Below, in pieces: positions 20,264-32,599 of a stretch of 64,000 nucleotides of DNA (the stretch's first letter is position 1; every line of letters begins with the position of its first letter). Both the position numbers and the translations under genes were made by a program. The notes under the pieces were generated by a model, which saw nothing but the letters and a program-made list of their open reading frames with translations, did no database searches and had not been told where the DNA came from. The stretch is taken from positions 62,001 to 126,000 of the forward strand of contig NW_026083053.1 in assembly GCF_020184175.1 (NCBI RefSeq), written 5' to 3'. Origin of the DNA: Aphis gossypii. Taxonomy: Eukaryota; Arthropoda; Insecta; Hemiptera; Aphididae.

Positions 20264-23230
20264 CGTTTATTTCGTCAATTGTAATTTTGATGTGAGTTTT
20301 CTCTTCTTTGGAACACCAATTACAGTTTTATCTTTACCTAAATTTTACATACTTAAATAATGTATCTATATTCTATAGAAGATAATATTACCCTTTGGTC
20401 GACCTCTTTTAGGTATTCTTGGTGGTAGATGTGGCAAATTATCTTCTAGGTTATCTATTTGTATAGGTATAACATTGCCTTCCTCAATTTCTATTATTTC
20501 AATATTTGCTTCTATATTTTCATTTTCTTCAATTTCTATTATTCTATATTGCATCTATATTTTCTTTGTTTTCATTTTCCTTGAGTAAAGAATCTAAATA
20601 TAATTATTAAAATATAACTGTTTGTTTAAATAATTATAAATAAAACTAATACAAACCAATTTCAGTGGTTGTTATGTTTTTGTCTTGTTCCCATGCATTG
20701 GCAATATATTTTAGTATCATTAAACGCTGTTCAAATTGTTTCCGTTGCTTCTGAAGCTAGAGAAGCCATCGTTTGGCTTCAACGTGAGCACTCCGATACT
20801 TTTCATGTGCATTCGGTATTTTTTTTTATTTTGAACAGTCACTACATTAATATTCTGAATTTCATTTTCATCACTAATTTGGTTTCCTTTAATGTTTTCA
20901 GTATCATTTGTTGGAATAACTCTACACACTCTAGCATAATATTGCCTAGTCCATCTTTCTGCATATAGTTCTGGATTATGTAGTGGAATATTATATATCT
21001 GTCGCAATTTAAGAATATGATGACACGGTAAACACATGCTTGTGACAAATGAACAACTACATTTTATTGTACTAGTATCTATTACACCTTCACTCGATTG
21101 AATTGTTGCTGATTGTGTTTCTTTATTTAAAGATAAAATGTTTATATTTTTAATAGATTTAAATTTTGACATTACTAGATCATAAGCGTATGGCGTTAAA
21201 TACCAGTACATTTGTTTTTCTTCTGTTGATAAGTTATTGACAAAACTTGGAGTTTTACTGAAACACTCAGTAGCCATATGGTCTCTTTCCGTTCTAAGGG
21301 TCACCATTAACATCTCTAGTCCTATATAATAATTAATAACATTTTTTAAATATATAATAATACAATTATATGTACTTATAATAGATGTATTATTATAATA
21401 CAATTTTACCTTGAAATAGTTGGTCTAGTCTTGAAAATTTCGTGACCACCTGGGTAATTTTTTGATTAATACTTTCTAATCTATTATTTGTTCTATTACC
21501 TAATATAAAAAAATATTTATTTAATAATACTAAATACTAATACAACATATTATATTTAAATTTACAACCTAGAGTCATGAATTTAGATAGGAAATACACC
21601 ACCCATTCATTTTTAATGGGATGCCAATTTTTATTAAAATATTCCATTACACTATTTATTTTTGTCTGTTTTAGTTCTTCGTAATTTAATTCATATTCAT
21701 CTGCTGATTTTGAAAATACTATTTTTTGCAATATTTGGAGGCATAATGTTCTTTGTCCTATATTAAGGAACAATATTATATACAATAAGTATTACATTAT
21801 TTAATATTACATATTTAATTTAAATTTGTATATATTTTCTTACCTGAAGTTATGTTCATTTTTTCACAGGTAATTTCTCTTGACATAGACCTCAAACAAT
21901 GAAAAATACAAATTAAAATTTGGGTTGTTGGAAATTGATTTTTAAATACGTTTCGTTCGGTGAAATCTTTATCAGCCATTATGCATTTTATATTTTCCCA
22001 CGCAGGATTAAATCTTTTGAAAGTTATAGCCATATTTGCAACATTTTCTAGGTCTTCAGAAGTTAGGAGACAGAAACCTACAATCTTACTCTGTCCATTG
22101 CTATCTTCAACTGTTAATATATTATAAATAATAGTATGTGAAAGTTAACTGTTACATACTTACATTATTAATAAACTGATATAAACAAACCTAAAAACAC
22201 ATAAAGAGGTAATCTCAAGTCGTTTACTTTGTAAATTGCATCTATAAATAAAATTTTTGGACACAAAGAAAAAATGCGCTGCATCTCCAAGTCTTGGAAG
22301 TAAATCGCCTTCAATTCATTATTACAATTTTTGGAAATGTGTAATGTAACATTAGAATTTTCGTAATGTTTTACTACTATTTCTAATGCATCAGAGGCAG
22401 GTGAATTTGAAATAACTAAATTGTGAATATCCCTTAGTGTAACAATTTTATTTTGTGTTCTCATTAAGTCATTTTGTAATATTTTTTTGTTAACTTTCAT
22501 GTTGATCATTTTTGTTGCCATTATTTTAGCATCATTATCTAATCGTCTTTGTTTTGGATAATGATCATTGATCATACATAGTCTAACAAATATATGTTTT
22601 ATACTTAAAAATGTATAGTTAAAACTAAGCTCTAAATTAATTATTTTTACCTTAGTACATATGTGATTATGCTCACTAACAAAAGATTTAATGACCAATT
22701 TTTCACCCATTGCATCGGGCCTTATACGAATAACTACAGGACAGTTTGAACGGTAAGAACTGAAAGAAAATGTATCAAAAATGTTATAGAAAATATAATT
22801 CTTATACACAAACCTTTGTTGTGGTCTAATCCCTTTTGATTGGGTTTTGTATTGTCCTCCATTAACACACACATAATCAATTTCAGTATATTCCAGCTTT
22901 GGATTTATATATCTTTTTAATCCTTTTTTTTTAGCCCCTTCAATTGTCCTTGAGTTTGATTTTGTAAAATTGCAATAATGTTTAGCCTCATAATTACTTA
23001 TAGAGTTTTCTAATTCAACTAGTGAAGAAAACTCACTGCCAATTTTAAATTCTAGTACATGAAGCTAAAATTAAAATTTTAAAAATTATTTATTATAATC
23101 TGTTACTACATTTAATAAATACATTTACATATAGGAACTATTTTTGATTTTTAAAATAATTAATCATACTTACTACATCGTCAGAAATGTTGATATTGGT
23201 AGAATTGGTAGATACATTATTTAAATTCAT
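20264..23230 (-). CDS. MULE transposase, spliced, with FLYWCH/FAR1-like and SWIM domains
   Basis: The start is the ATG at 23228-23230; exon 1 codes for a short Asn/Ser-rich start and ends at a gtaagt donor. Exon 2 (about 23066-22816) and exon 3 (about 22762-22655) hold a FAR1/FLYWCH-like DNA-binding part with SNCPVVIRIR and EHNH. Later exons hold the MULE catalytic core: LFIDAIYKVNDLRLPLY (first Asp), IMADKDFTERN (second Asp), CIFHCLRS, then NRTNNRLESINQKI. A SWIM zinc finger (CSCSFVTSMCLPCHHI) lies near 21070-21010. The C-terminus has an AT-hook-like PKRGRPKG (about 20395) and a last exon at 20341-20264. Exon junctions carry gt/ag borders. It cuts and inserts the MULE. Reading frames are open across all exons that I followed, so it may be intact. 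Confidence 0.8.
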
Positions 23231-23712
23231 ATTGCTTTATAATATACAGTAAAACCTCGTTAAGACGCTCCCGTTTAATACGCCATCCCGCTTAACACGC
23301 GGATTTTTCCCGGTCCTAGGTAATTGTACACTTTTAACATTGAAAAAAACACGCTTAATACGCCACCGCATAATACGTAATCCCGCATAATACGCTCTAA
23401 TTGCTGGCTTCTCAAACCTTTTAAAATAGAAAAAAACCCATTAATACAATCAGCGATAAGAATTTCGTTGAAACGTTTATCTATTATCGACCGAATAATT
23501 GATATTTATTTTTAACATCTTGATGTGGTTTATACTCTTACTATATTTCGTAAGTACGTACGTAAGTTAGTTATATGATCGGACGTTGAAGTGTACACGT
23601 GACATCACACGCAGATTTATAATTTGTATGTTTTGTTTATTGTTATTCGTGTGTGGTTTAAAATGACGAGTGCGTCTACGTCATCTAGTAGTGCCGGAGT
23701 GAAAAGAAAGCT

Positions 23713-24734
23713 TTGTCTATTGACGATAAATTATTGAGAATTATTAAACTGTATGATGAAAAAATTGGTGTATTCAATAAACAACAAATTGCCGACCAAT
23801 TAAGATTGCCCTCCTCTTCGTTGCGAACCATATTGAAGAACCGGAAAGAAATTGAAAAAAACGCTTTTTCTGGCAGTACGAAACGTCAAAAGGTTAGAAA
23901 TGGTAAAAATGAGCAGTTTGAAAATATTTTGTTGGAGTGGCTTCGATAAGCTCGCACATTAAATTTGGCTGTAAATGGTCCCGTTTTGACAGAAAAAGCA
24001 AATGAGATCGCAAAAAGGTTGAACATAGCGGACTTTGGTGGATCTAATGGTTGGCTTGATCGTTTTAGAAAAAGGCACGGTATTGTCTATCGTAAAATTT
24101 GTGGGGAAGCCGATGCTGTAGATGACAACAGTATTAAATCGTGGAAAGAGACAATTCTACCAAATTTGTTGAAAGATTATTCACCCGAGGATATATACAA
24201 TGCTGATGAGTTTGGCTTGTTCTTTAAATTGATGTCAAATAAGTCACTTGTGATGAAAGACGAAACATGTCATGGTGGTAAGTTAAGTAAGGACCGGTTA
24301 ACTGTTTTAACTTGCTCAAATTGGTCTGGAACTGACAAGCTAAAACTTTTGGTAATAGGTAAATCGAAATCCCCCCGATGTTTTAAAAATGTACACACTT
24401 TACCGTGTGATTATAAAGCTCAAAACCGTGCGTGGATGACTGAAATTAATTCATTGAATGGGTTCAACAGCTCAACTGCGAGTTCGTTAAACAGAAAAGA
24501 AACGTCCTTTTATTTGTCGATAATTGCCCTGCTCACCCGAAAGAAATAACCCTTACAAATATCAAACTTGTGTTTTTCCCGCCAAATGCTACGAGCAAGC
24601 TTCAGCCCCTTGATCAAGGTGTGATCAAAGTTTTAAAACAGAAATACCGTAAGAAATTAGTTCAACGGTATTTACTAGAAATGGAATCGGTGACCGATGA
24701 AAAATCCCCAAAATCCCCAAAATCAATGTTTTAG
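23713..24734 (+). pseudogene. Tigger transposase (CENP-B-like HTH plus DDE)
   Basis: Two open stretches (23713-23949, 23965-24549) lie in one frame, split by a taa at 23947-23949. The first has the psq-type helix-turn-helix (KQQIADQLRLPSSSLRTIL). The second has the CENP-B-type HTH (NGWLDRFRKRHGI) and the start of the DDE domain, with NADEFGLFFK as the first Asp. After a frameshift near 24500 the VDNCPAHP motif (second Asp) and LQPLDQGVIK follow in another frame to about 24734. A further tail runs to about 25190. The protein would move Tigger elements; this copy is dead. An ATG may lie upstream near 23664. Confidence 0.88.
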
Positions 24735-25376
24735 ATGCTATTCATTATGTTTCAATTGCGTGGGATGAGATAAAACCAGAAGTTATTAAAAACTGTTTCA
24801 ACAAAGCCTATTTTGGTAACGTATCACAAGAAGACCCTCACGTTTTGGACTCAGACGAATTTCGGACTTTGAGGAGGTTTATCCAGGCTACACATCCATT
24901 GACGACCAATTAATAACGAACGAGGCACTAGAACTTGAAGAAATTATCAATCAGGCTACAGTAAACGATGAACCAGATGAGCCAAGTGATGATGAGGAAA
25001 AATACATCCACCACTTCCGTCAATCGCTAGTACTGTACAATCAATATCTACATTGAGACAGGCACTTACTGCAACTGATGGCTCCGAAAACATGCTTCTA
25101 TATCTAGGTAGGGTGGACAATTTCTTATTGAATAAATATAAAAATAATGTATTGAAACAACCAACCATTACCACTTTTTTTAATCCAAGAAAATAATACA
25201 TAATTATAAAATATGTTCCTAATAATTTTATTGTATGTATATTTGATGTTTTTTTTATTATTAATTTTAAATACAACTTATGTAACTGTGTAATACATAA
25301 CAAGTCACACTATGAACATTTTTCTAATTTATTCTATCTACATATTATCACATTTAAAATGCTTTTAATATGCGGG

Positions 25377-25474
25377 TATCGCCTATAACGCTTTAAGAGC
25401 GTAATAGGCGGGTTATCGCCTATAACGCTTTAAGAGCGTAATAGGCAGGATATCGCCTATAACGCTATCCCGCA
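25377..25474 (+). repeat. 37-bp subterminal repeat of Tigger
   Basis: TATCGCCTATAACGCT recurs at 25377, 25414 and 25451 with a period of 37. Each unit contains a small inverted pair around CGCTTTAAGAGCG. It lies just inside the right TIR and may bind transposase. Confidence 0.85.
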
Positions 25475-25530
25475 TATTGCGCGGTTTTACGATTTCCCCT
25501 TTGAGAGCGTCTTAACGAGGTTTTACTGTA

Positions 25531-26490
25531 CTTATTATTTAGTTCACTACACTATAGGCAACAGACTTATTACAACCACTATAACACAATAATAAGATTG
25601 ATGGATTCTATGGCAAAAGGTAGAACAAATCTAATGACAGAATTTTATAAACAAGTTAGTAATAAAAAATAACGAGGGTGATAAAATTGATAGGTATAGA
25701 TTTTAAAAATAATTCATCTTAAATAGGTATTTCAGCCTTAGGATATTTTAAGATAACTATATTTGTTTTTTTTAACATTTATTAATTAATTTACAATTAC
25801 TTTTATTTCATACTTATGTACATTGTCACAAATGTTGATATTTAAATCTATATTCAATTTTATATTCACTATACAATAGGTAACAATAACACTTATAACT
25901 TCAATTAATTAGTATGTTTGAACATTAATAGGTAATCAATAAAAATAATAGAAATTATACACTTTAAAATAGCCTTTAGTTATTTTGTTATAGGGATGTA
26001 GCTAAGATATTATTTCAGGAGTCAGATTAAAATAATTAAAGTACATATAATAAGTAATTTTAAGCATTATTATTATTTAAGCAAAAATCAAATTTATTAT
26101 AACGTACATATATATATATTGTATATTATACATGTATAAAAAAATGTATTTTTGTTATTCACTAGGTAAATAATGTAAGTATAAAGTAATGATAATTGTA
26201 TTATAATAAATATAAATATTGTGCAAACAAAACAATGAAAACATAAACAATATACAAATATAAACTGTATTTATAAGTATAATATAGATATACAATTATA
26301 ATTTATAATAATTTTCTTATTTATATTTCCATTATATCATATTATATTCAGACTAAAAAAATTTTGTTGATGACATTTCAGCGGGTCCAAACCCCATGGA
26401 CCCCCTCCTGGTTACGTAATTATTTTATTAATAACTAATTAAATATTTTGTTTTAATTTTACAAAATTAAATAAAATCAATAATTCAAAA
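25531..26490. other. MULE 5' flank, non-coding
   Basis: This AT-rich stretch was upstream of the MULE transposase before the Tigger insertion. I see no genes or further elements. Confidence 0.6.
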
Positions 26491-26582
26491 TTACGCGGGT
26501 TTCCTTATCAATATTACGACCAATCACAGGGCAGGACGTGAAAACAAATAATTTCACGTTGGACGTGAAAATAACCACTACC

Positions 26583-27125
26583 TTTTTAAAATATTACTGT
26601 GTTACTAATTACGATCTATTGTTATTAAAGATAAATCAATATAATTTTATTATTTTACTTAATATGAACTGATAATATTGATTTTTTACACATAAATAAT
26701 AACTTAGTACCTATAACTTAAAGCTGATCTGGTTTTTTTTCAAAATTTTTTTAGTATCTCCAGTAAACCAGTAAATCTCTGGTTTATATATAATATATAT
26801 ATTCATTAATCTTATTCATCCATCAAGTGATATTATGAAAGGTCGTTCTCAATGTCGTTTAATTTTAGATTTAACGTAAGTCTGCGATATAGCTGTAGAA
26901 ATTAAGTATTAAATCGACATGTTAATATTTGTTAAAATCAAAATCGATTGTAATTATTTTTAACGGATGAGGTTAATTTTTCAATATTACCGTGTTACTA
27001 ATTGCGAGCTATTAGTATTTTGTAAGAACTTATATTATTTTATTATTTTACTTAATATAAACTGATAATTGTTTTTTATACATAAATAGTTGAAAATACA
27101 TTTCGTTAATTTTACATCACTAACT
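26583..27125. repeat. Two copies of an unnamed repeat, one split by the MULE
   Basis: The MULE flanks (19840-19891 joined to 26583-26700) resemble the uninterrupted stretch at about 26960-27090, which runs from GATGAGGTTAATTTTT to TTACTTAATATAAACTG. The second stretch is thus a related empty site. 26720-26960 further resembles 28766-29010. Confidence 0.75.
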
Positions 27126-27144
27126 GCGTCGTGTATATAAGTTA

Positions 27145-27718
27145 TCCCAACAAAACATAAATGTAAAATGATAGCCAAGTTCAATTAAATAATATGCTTT
27201 GGTTGTTGACTTCAACGACAAAAGAAGTGAGATCTAAATGGATGCCAAGTTCAATGGTCAGTCCTGAAATTTATTTATAACAACATAAAATATAATTTCT
27301 TCTTATCACTTAGGATAATGTTTTGAAGCCTAAGGTCTGACTTGGCTAGTTGTCATAAACGAATTATTATTAAGTACCAACCAAAACAGTCATGGAAGAG
27401 CACTGTGTTCGATAGCTAGTTTCTACCAGCAAGCCAATTTTAGAAGGATAAAAAAGAACTTACAACTTTAGAACTTGCGAAGGCTATAACATAATTTTAT
27501 TCGTATATGGAAACTAGCCAAGTCAGACCTTAGGCTTCAAAACATTATCCTAAGTGATAAGAAGAAATTATATTTTATGTTGTTATAAATAAATTTCAGG
27601 ACTGACCATTGAACTTGGCATCCATTTAGATCTCACTTCTTTTGTCGTTGAAGTCAACAACCAAAGCATATTATTTAATTGAACTTGGCTATCATTTTAC
27701 ATTTATGTTTTGTTGGGA
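27145..27718. mobile_element. Foldback element with perfect 207-bp arms
   Basis: Left arm 27145-27351 and right arm 27512-27718 are exact reverse complements along their whole length as I read them; the loop is 160 bases. TA flanks both ends (27143-27144, 27719-27720), so a Tc1/mariner-type MITE is likely. It has no coding frame. A transcript would fold into a long hairpin. Confidence 0.9.
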
Positions 27719-28500
27719 TATCATTACTTTTTTGTAAGTAAATTATTAATAGCTATTAAATCATATTAAAATATTTTTCAAATGGTTTTTAATAAACTAT
27801 TGTATTTTCCTACATAAGTATAAAAAAAAAAATTAATTTAATTTAATTTAATTTTTTTTTTTTTTTTATTAATTTAATTTAATTTTTTTTTTAATTTTTT
27901 AATTTAATTTTTCAATTTAAGTCAACACTACATTAAATTAGAAGCAATCAATTAATTAATTGAAAAATAAAACATAATAGATAATTAATTGCAAAATTAT
28001 AATAAAATCAATTGATAAAAATTAAAAATTTAAAAATTTAAAAAATTTAAATTAAAAATCTTCAAGTTTCTGATTTTTTTCTTTGTATTAACCTAACTAC
28101 CTATCAGTATGCCAAATTTGAACTTTCTAGGTCATCTGGAACTGGGTTAGAATTTTGATCTATAGGCAAGTCAGTCAGTGATAAAAATGACGATTTTGGG
28201 ACGTTAATATCTAAATAACGGTTTGAGGTATGTTTATGAAATTTGGAAAACATATGTATCTTGTAAGTCTCAATATATGAGCCAAATTTGACATGTTTAT
28301 GTGGAATAGTTTTTGAGTTATGAGGGGGTCAAAAGTGGCTCCAAATGGTTCGTGTAATATTACACACGGTGCTGCTCGCTAGTTCTGTAGCTAGAACTTG
28401 GCTTGACACGCTACCGCGTGTCTAGATATCATGGTATTGATTACAAATTGAATCATGAGTTTCCTTCAACGATAAAAATCTACCATTTTTAATTATATAA
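27719..28500. other. AT-rich low-complexity stretch
   Basis: It holds AATTT/TTAAA runs (about 27830-28060) and a less AT-rich block at 28080-28400 with a non-coding repeat look (GCCAAATTTGAACTTTCTAG). That block resembles dispersed repeats but I cannot name it. Confidence 0.5.
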
Positions 28501-28519
28501 CCTAATTTATGGTTTAATA

Positions 28520-28990
28520 TAATTTCATTTCTTTTAAAATTAATTAATTATAAATAAAATACACTATTATTATCAGTATCGTATGCAGTCATATTCAACA
28601 TTATATTTGTATTAAAACCTAATCTTTGTAAAATATTTTTATCTGTACTACCATTCCATAGAAAAATAATTGCATTTTGATTATTAAAATCAAGATAGTT
28701 TTTTAAAAAGCTTGTAGTTAGGTTCGACGTTATTGATTTCATAGCTAAATGTAATTCGTTTAATATAACTTGAAGCTGATCTGGTTTCTTTTCAAAAAAT
28801 TTTTAGTAACAAATCTCTAGTTTTTATATATGAATAATATTCATTAATCTTATTCTTCCATCAGGTGATATTATTAAAGGTCGACCTCGTAGACGAATAA
28901 TTTCAGATTTTACGTGAGTCTGTGATATAGCTGCAGAAATAAGTATTAAATCTGTACGTTGATAGTTGCTGACTTCAAAATCAATTATAA
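28520..28990 (-). pseudogene. Fragment of an unnamed repeat-borne protein
   Basis: On the minus strand a frame begins near 28985 with LILISAAISQTHVKSEIIRL and RGRPLIISPDG, has stops near 28830-28800, and ends with AIIFLWNGSTDKNILQRLGF and MTAYDTDNN (28742-28548). This looks like a nucleic-acid enzyme of a repeated insect family; the WNG-TDKNIL pattern could be an exonuclease-type core, but that is a guess. A partial second copy lies at 26720-26960. No start codon is visible, and it is broken. Confidence 0.45.
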
Positions 28991-29010
28991 TTATTTTATT
29001 TTGGTTTTTG

Positions 29011-30059
29011 CCTGTAATTAAACAACATATAAATTAATAGTATCATAGTATTATTTTTATCTATGTTACTAAAATATATTTTAATAAAAATAAAATACTG
29101 ATTTCATAATTTTTTATTTTATATAAAATTTAGATTATTGAATGTACTTTATATTTTATTGATTAATTTTTTTTATTTATGCGTAGTATGAATTTATTTG
29201 ATATTAAATATTTCATTATTCATCTGATTTTTATTTCAATGAAAATTTGTAAAATATTAAAACATATTTTTTTATAATCAATAATATAAATATTTTATAG
29301 ACACATAACTTATTATTTTTTAAAAAATATATAAAAAAATAAAAACAATCATATCTTTTATATTTATTCACTAAGACTAGCAGATTCACTAGCAGCTTAA
29401 TTAATCTATAATGATATAAACAATATTCAAATAAAATAATAATTTTCAACTTTGATTTTATATCATAATTTTTTTAATCTGATCGTGTTTTACTATAGCA
29501 TACTTTAATAAGTCATATTTATTAACTTTTATTATAAGTTAAATATTAAATTAATTTGAATTCAACCAATTTTATTTTTTTATATTTTATTCATTTTATT
29601 TTATATTTTCATATTATACGTATGTATTATTTATATTTTAAATATTTCATTATTCATCTGATTTTTTTTTCACTGAAATTTTGTAAATTATTAAAACATA
29701 TTTATTATAATTAATTATATTTGTATTTTATCTTACTTATTGTTTTGCTGCATAGTTTGATGAATACCTCGGTCCATGTTGTTGCGTTGAATAAGTAGGT
29801 TATAGTTTATCAATTAAAAATGAATTAAGAACTAAACTGTTTCTTCAAATTAATATTGTATTTAATTTAGATAAATAATTATAAAACTTAACTAATATCA
29901 AAAACCTCGCTTGATGATAGTGTTGTAATAAAGTCAGCGACTTACAAGTACTGAAAGGCTGAGGATAATTGACTATAACCACTCAAAGCACTTTGTAAAT
30001 GACTATAAGTCTATAAATATTGAATGATTATGAACCAGATTTATAGTTTGATCCAATGG
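29011..30059. other. AT-rich stretch without genes
   Basis: I see only AT-rich sequence. The last 100 bases hold weakly repeated GACTATAA motifs leading into the 58-bp repeats. Confidence 0.55.
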
Positions 30060-30117
30060 TGTGATATGTGATCACGCCATATTACACTTTGATCACAGAT
30101 ATTTTTTATAGATTAGG
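30060..30117. repeat. 58-bp repeat unit left of Polinton
   Basis: The unit with GATCACGCCATATTACACTT and ending GATTAGG matches units at 36248-36305 and 36306-36360, and a partial unit from 36361. The Polinton sits in this array. Confidence 0.8.
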
Positions 30118-30690
30118 AGTAGGATGAATATGGGGCTTCTGGATCTCCTCCCCCTTAAATTTTACATGTAAAAGCATAGGCTCCTCTATATAGGCAATTC
30201 GTAGTACAGGCTCCTCCCAAACAACGAGTAATAACTCAATATAGGCAACCTGCAACACGCATAAACCCAACACCATCACCAGATCCTACACGTAACCGGC
30301 ATATATTTTACCTACCTTCTCTTCAAACCCCTACCTTTTGAAGAAAAATAATATATATAAAATTCTGATTTCGACTAAATAAAATACTTGTCCGTCAAAA
30401 ATTTTTCCTCAATTATATCCCCCCCCCCCCTTTTTATTTACACACACACACACACATACACACACACACACACACACACGTACATGTAAAAACGTACTCA
30501 TAATATAATATATAAGGTATACCTACAACATCACACATATCTAAAAATGTTATACAATTTTCAGATTATAACCCCATTTGAATAAACATCATGCTAAAGC
30601 ATACGTTATACATCGGATTGTATCTCAAACAAACACATATTCAAATATATTATAATATAGTTTAAATATATACATATTATACAATTTATA
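30118..30690 (+). repeat. Left Polinton TIR
   Basis: It contains a C-run (30419-30431) and a CA microsatellite (30442-30480) that differ in length from the right arm; otherwise the arms match nearly base for base. Confidence 0.88.
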
Positions 30691-30819
30691 TAATATATAC
30701 TTACATATCAATAAAACACATATTTAGCATATGATACATACTACATAGGTATATTTATATATATAATTATGATATGACCATACAAACTATAACTGTAACT
30801 ATACTTAAAAACTATAATA

Positions 30820-30975
30820 TGATACATACATACATACATACATGCTCATAATATAATATAAGGTACCTACAACACCACACATATCTAAAAATATTATACC
30901 AGTTTCAGATTATAATCTCATTCGCTAAAGCATACGTTAACGTTATACATCGTTATGTATCACACACACACACAC
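30820..30975 (+). repeat. Partial duplicate of inner TIR segment
   Basis: The order of motifs at 30490-30630 (CTCATAATATAATAT, CTACAACA, CACATATCTAAAAAT, GCTAAAGCATACGTTA) recurs here with small changes, followed by another CA run. Confidence 0.8.
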
Positions 30976-31431
30976 GATAACAGTATTCTATAGATTTGTT
31001 CCAACACGGGATTTGGGACTAGTTGCCGACTGATCCATGATTGATTTACGGCGCATGCGCTACCGTGGACTGATCGTGGATTTTGACCACTGTTGGAACG
31101 CGTTTCTGACTGAATACTGATGGACTGCGCTTACAGTGTGCCCAAATTTAAAATAAAAAGTATGGTGCCGTAATACTGGTAGTAGGGTCGCTGTCCCCGA
31201 GTATGAATAGAAAACTGAAGACCCAGCAGACAGAAGGTGATAAGCATATCCTGCATTCCTGCGATCCTGCCTAGTGCCTACCTTACAACGGTCTCAATGG
31301 TCTCACCGGAATTCATACTGTGGTTGGCGGTTGCTGTAAATACAGCTTAGTTTACTGTTTACTAGTTCTTTTTCTATGGTTTACTTTTTGCTTAGTAAAC
31401 TTGTCTATGGTTGCTGTTAATTGCATTAAAA

Positions 31432-32409
31432 ATGAACGATATTGACGATATTGATGACTTTTTTGCATCCAGTTCTTCCTCTGACGACGGATTGGACTTA
31501 ATTAATAACCATAAAATAAAAAACGAACGTTTTATAGGTGAGTAGATGTTAACGGGCTTCTGTTTTATTAACGATTAATTTATTTTTTTTTTTGTTTAGA
31601 AAAAACTGTCCAACAATATGATTGTGAAACATATTTTGGGCATTTCAGGATTAGTCGTCATTTGACAACAAGAATAACTGATTTGTACAGAGAAAGTAAT
31701 CATTTAAAAAAAAACAGACATGGCCAATTTGGTAAAATACCTGCGGATGACCAGGTTGGTAGTGTTTTAGTTCAGTTTATGTACATTGTACCTATTTGAG
31801 CATTGATTATAATATAATATACTCAATGGTATTAGCTAGCATTTAATATAATATTAACAGTTCACCCAATGCACCTACCACTTTACCATTTATTGATTTT
31901 AGGTCCTTATATTTATGTGGTTTGTTGGGCACCAAACTGCAAGCTTCCGTGATGTTGTAGACCGTTTCAATATTACACTAAGTTCTCTGCATAGAATTAT
32001 TGAACGGCTTACATATTTTTTGAGCAACTATTCACCACAAATAATCAAATGGCCTAACGATGAAGAAAAACAAGAATCAGAGATTTCATTCAGAGCTAAT
32101 GGATTTCCTATGGCTATAGGGGCTATCGATGGTTGCCATATCAAGATAGATAAACCTGATAATGATCCAGATTCATACATAAATAGAAAGGGATATTATT
32201 CAATACAGATGCAGGTTGTCTGTGACCACAACCGCAAAATCATTGATTTTTTTGCCGGTTATCCTGGATCCGTACACGATAGCAGGGTATTCAGAAATTC
32301 ACCAGTCTGCAATACTTTGGAAGAAAAATGTGGTCCATATTTCTTGCTCGGTGACAGTGGGTATCCATTACATATGCATTGCTTCATACATATCTCCTTT
32401 TTTTATTAG
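31432..32409 (+). pseudogene. PIF/Harbinger (HARBI1-like) transposase, 3' end missing
   Basis: Exon 1 (31432-31537) starts at ATG and is Asp/Ser-rich; a gtgagt donor and a tag acceptor (31598-31599) border the first intron. Exon 2 (31600 to about 31755) has the YFGHFRISRHLT-like segment. After a second intron the main exon (about 31903-32409) carries a helix-turn-helix region and the DDE core: AIGAIDGCHIKID (first Asp), SVHDSRVF and FLLGDSGYPL (second Asp). The catalytic Glu and the rest are missing. The frame ends in AT-rich sequence 190 bases before polB. The TIRs of the Harbinger were not found. Confidence 0.82.
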
Positions 32410-32599
32410 TAATACCTATATATTTTTTTTATAAATCATTTTTTCTATATGATAAACATATCATTTTTTTAAATTCTTAATTTTTCTTCGGGTAATTTTA
32501 CTGAAAAAATATACATATTTATGTTAACAATTTATCTTCACACACATTTTTTCTATGTTTAGCATTACAATGATAAATTTTTTATTTTATTTCAGTTCC

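Larger units (their letters stand above)
23247..25528 (+). mobile_element. Tigger/pogo element inside the MULE
   Basis: The TIRs start CAGTAAAACCTCGTTAAGAC (23247, plus strand; 25528, minus strand) and are flanked by TA on both sides (23245-23246, 25529-25530). It sits 15 bases upstream of the MULE transposase ATG. This is the Tc1/mariner-related pogo group by TIR and encoded protein. Confidence 0.93.
19892..26582 (-). mobile_element. MULE (Mutator-like) DNA transposon
   Basis: The ends are inverted repeats starting GGTAGTGGTTATTTTCACGT, on the plus strand at 19892 and on the minus strand at 26582. Both sides are flanked by the same 9-bp direct repeat TTTTTAAAA (19883-19891 and 26583-26591), the size expected for MULEs. 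The right arm has a 27-base insertion relative to the left arm. Inside lie a spliced minus-strand transposase gene and a Tigger element. Confidence 0.9.

Noticed and set aside
20669..20968. 99-residue plus-strand frame
   Set aside because: Antisense of the MULE transposase C-terminal exon.
30442..30480. CA microsatellite as a feature of its own
   Set aside because: It is part of the Polinton TIR and recurs in the right arm.
31000..31105. Inverted GTTCCAACA pair as Harbinger TIR
   Set aside because: Both copies lie on the same side of the transposase gene, so they cannot be the two ends of that element. They could be a small MITE, but no target duplication was settled.
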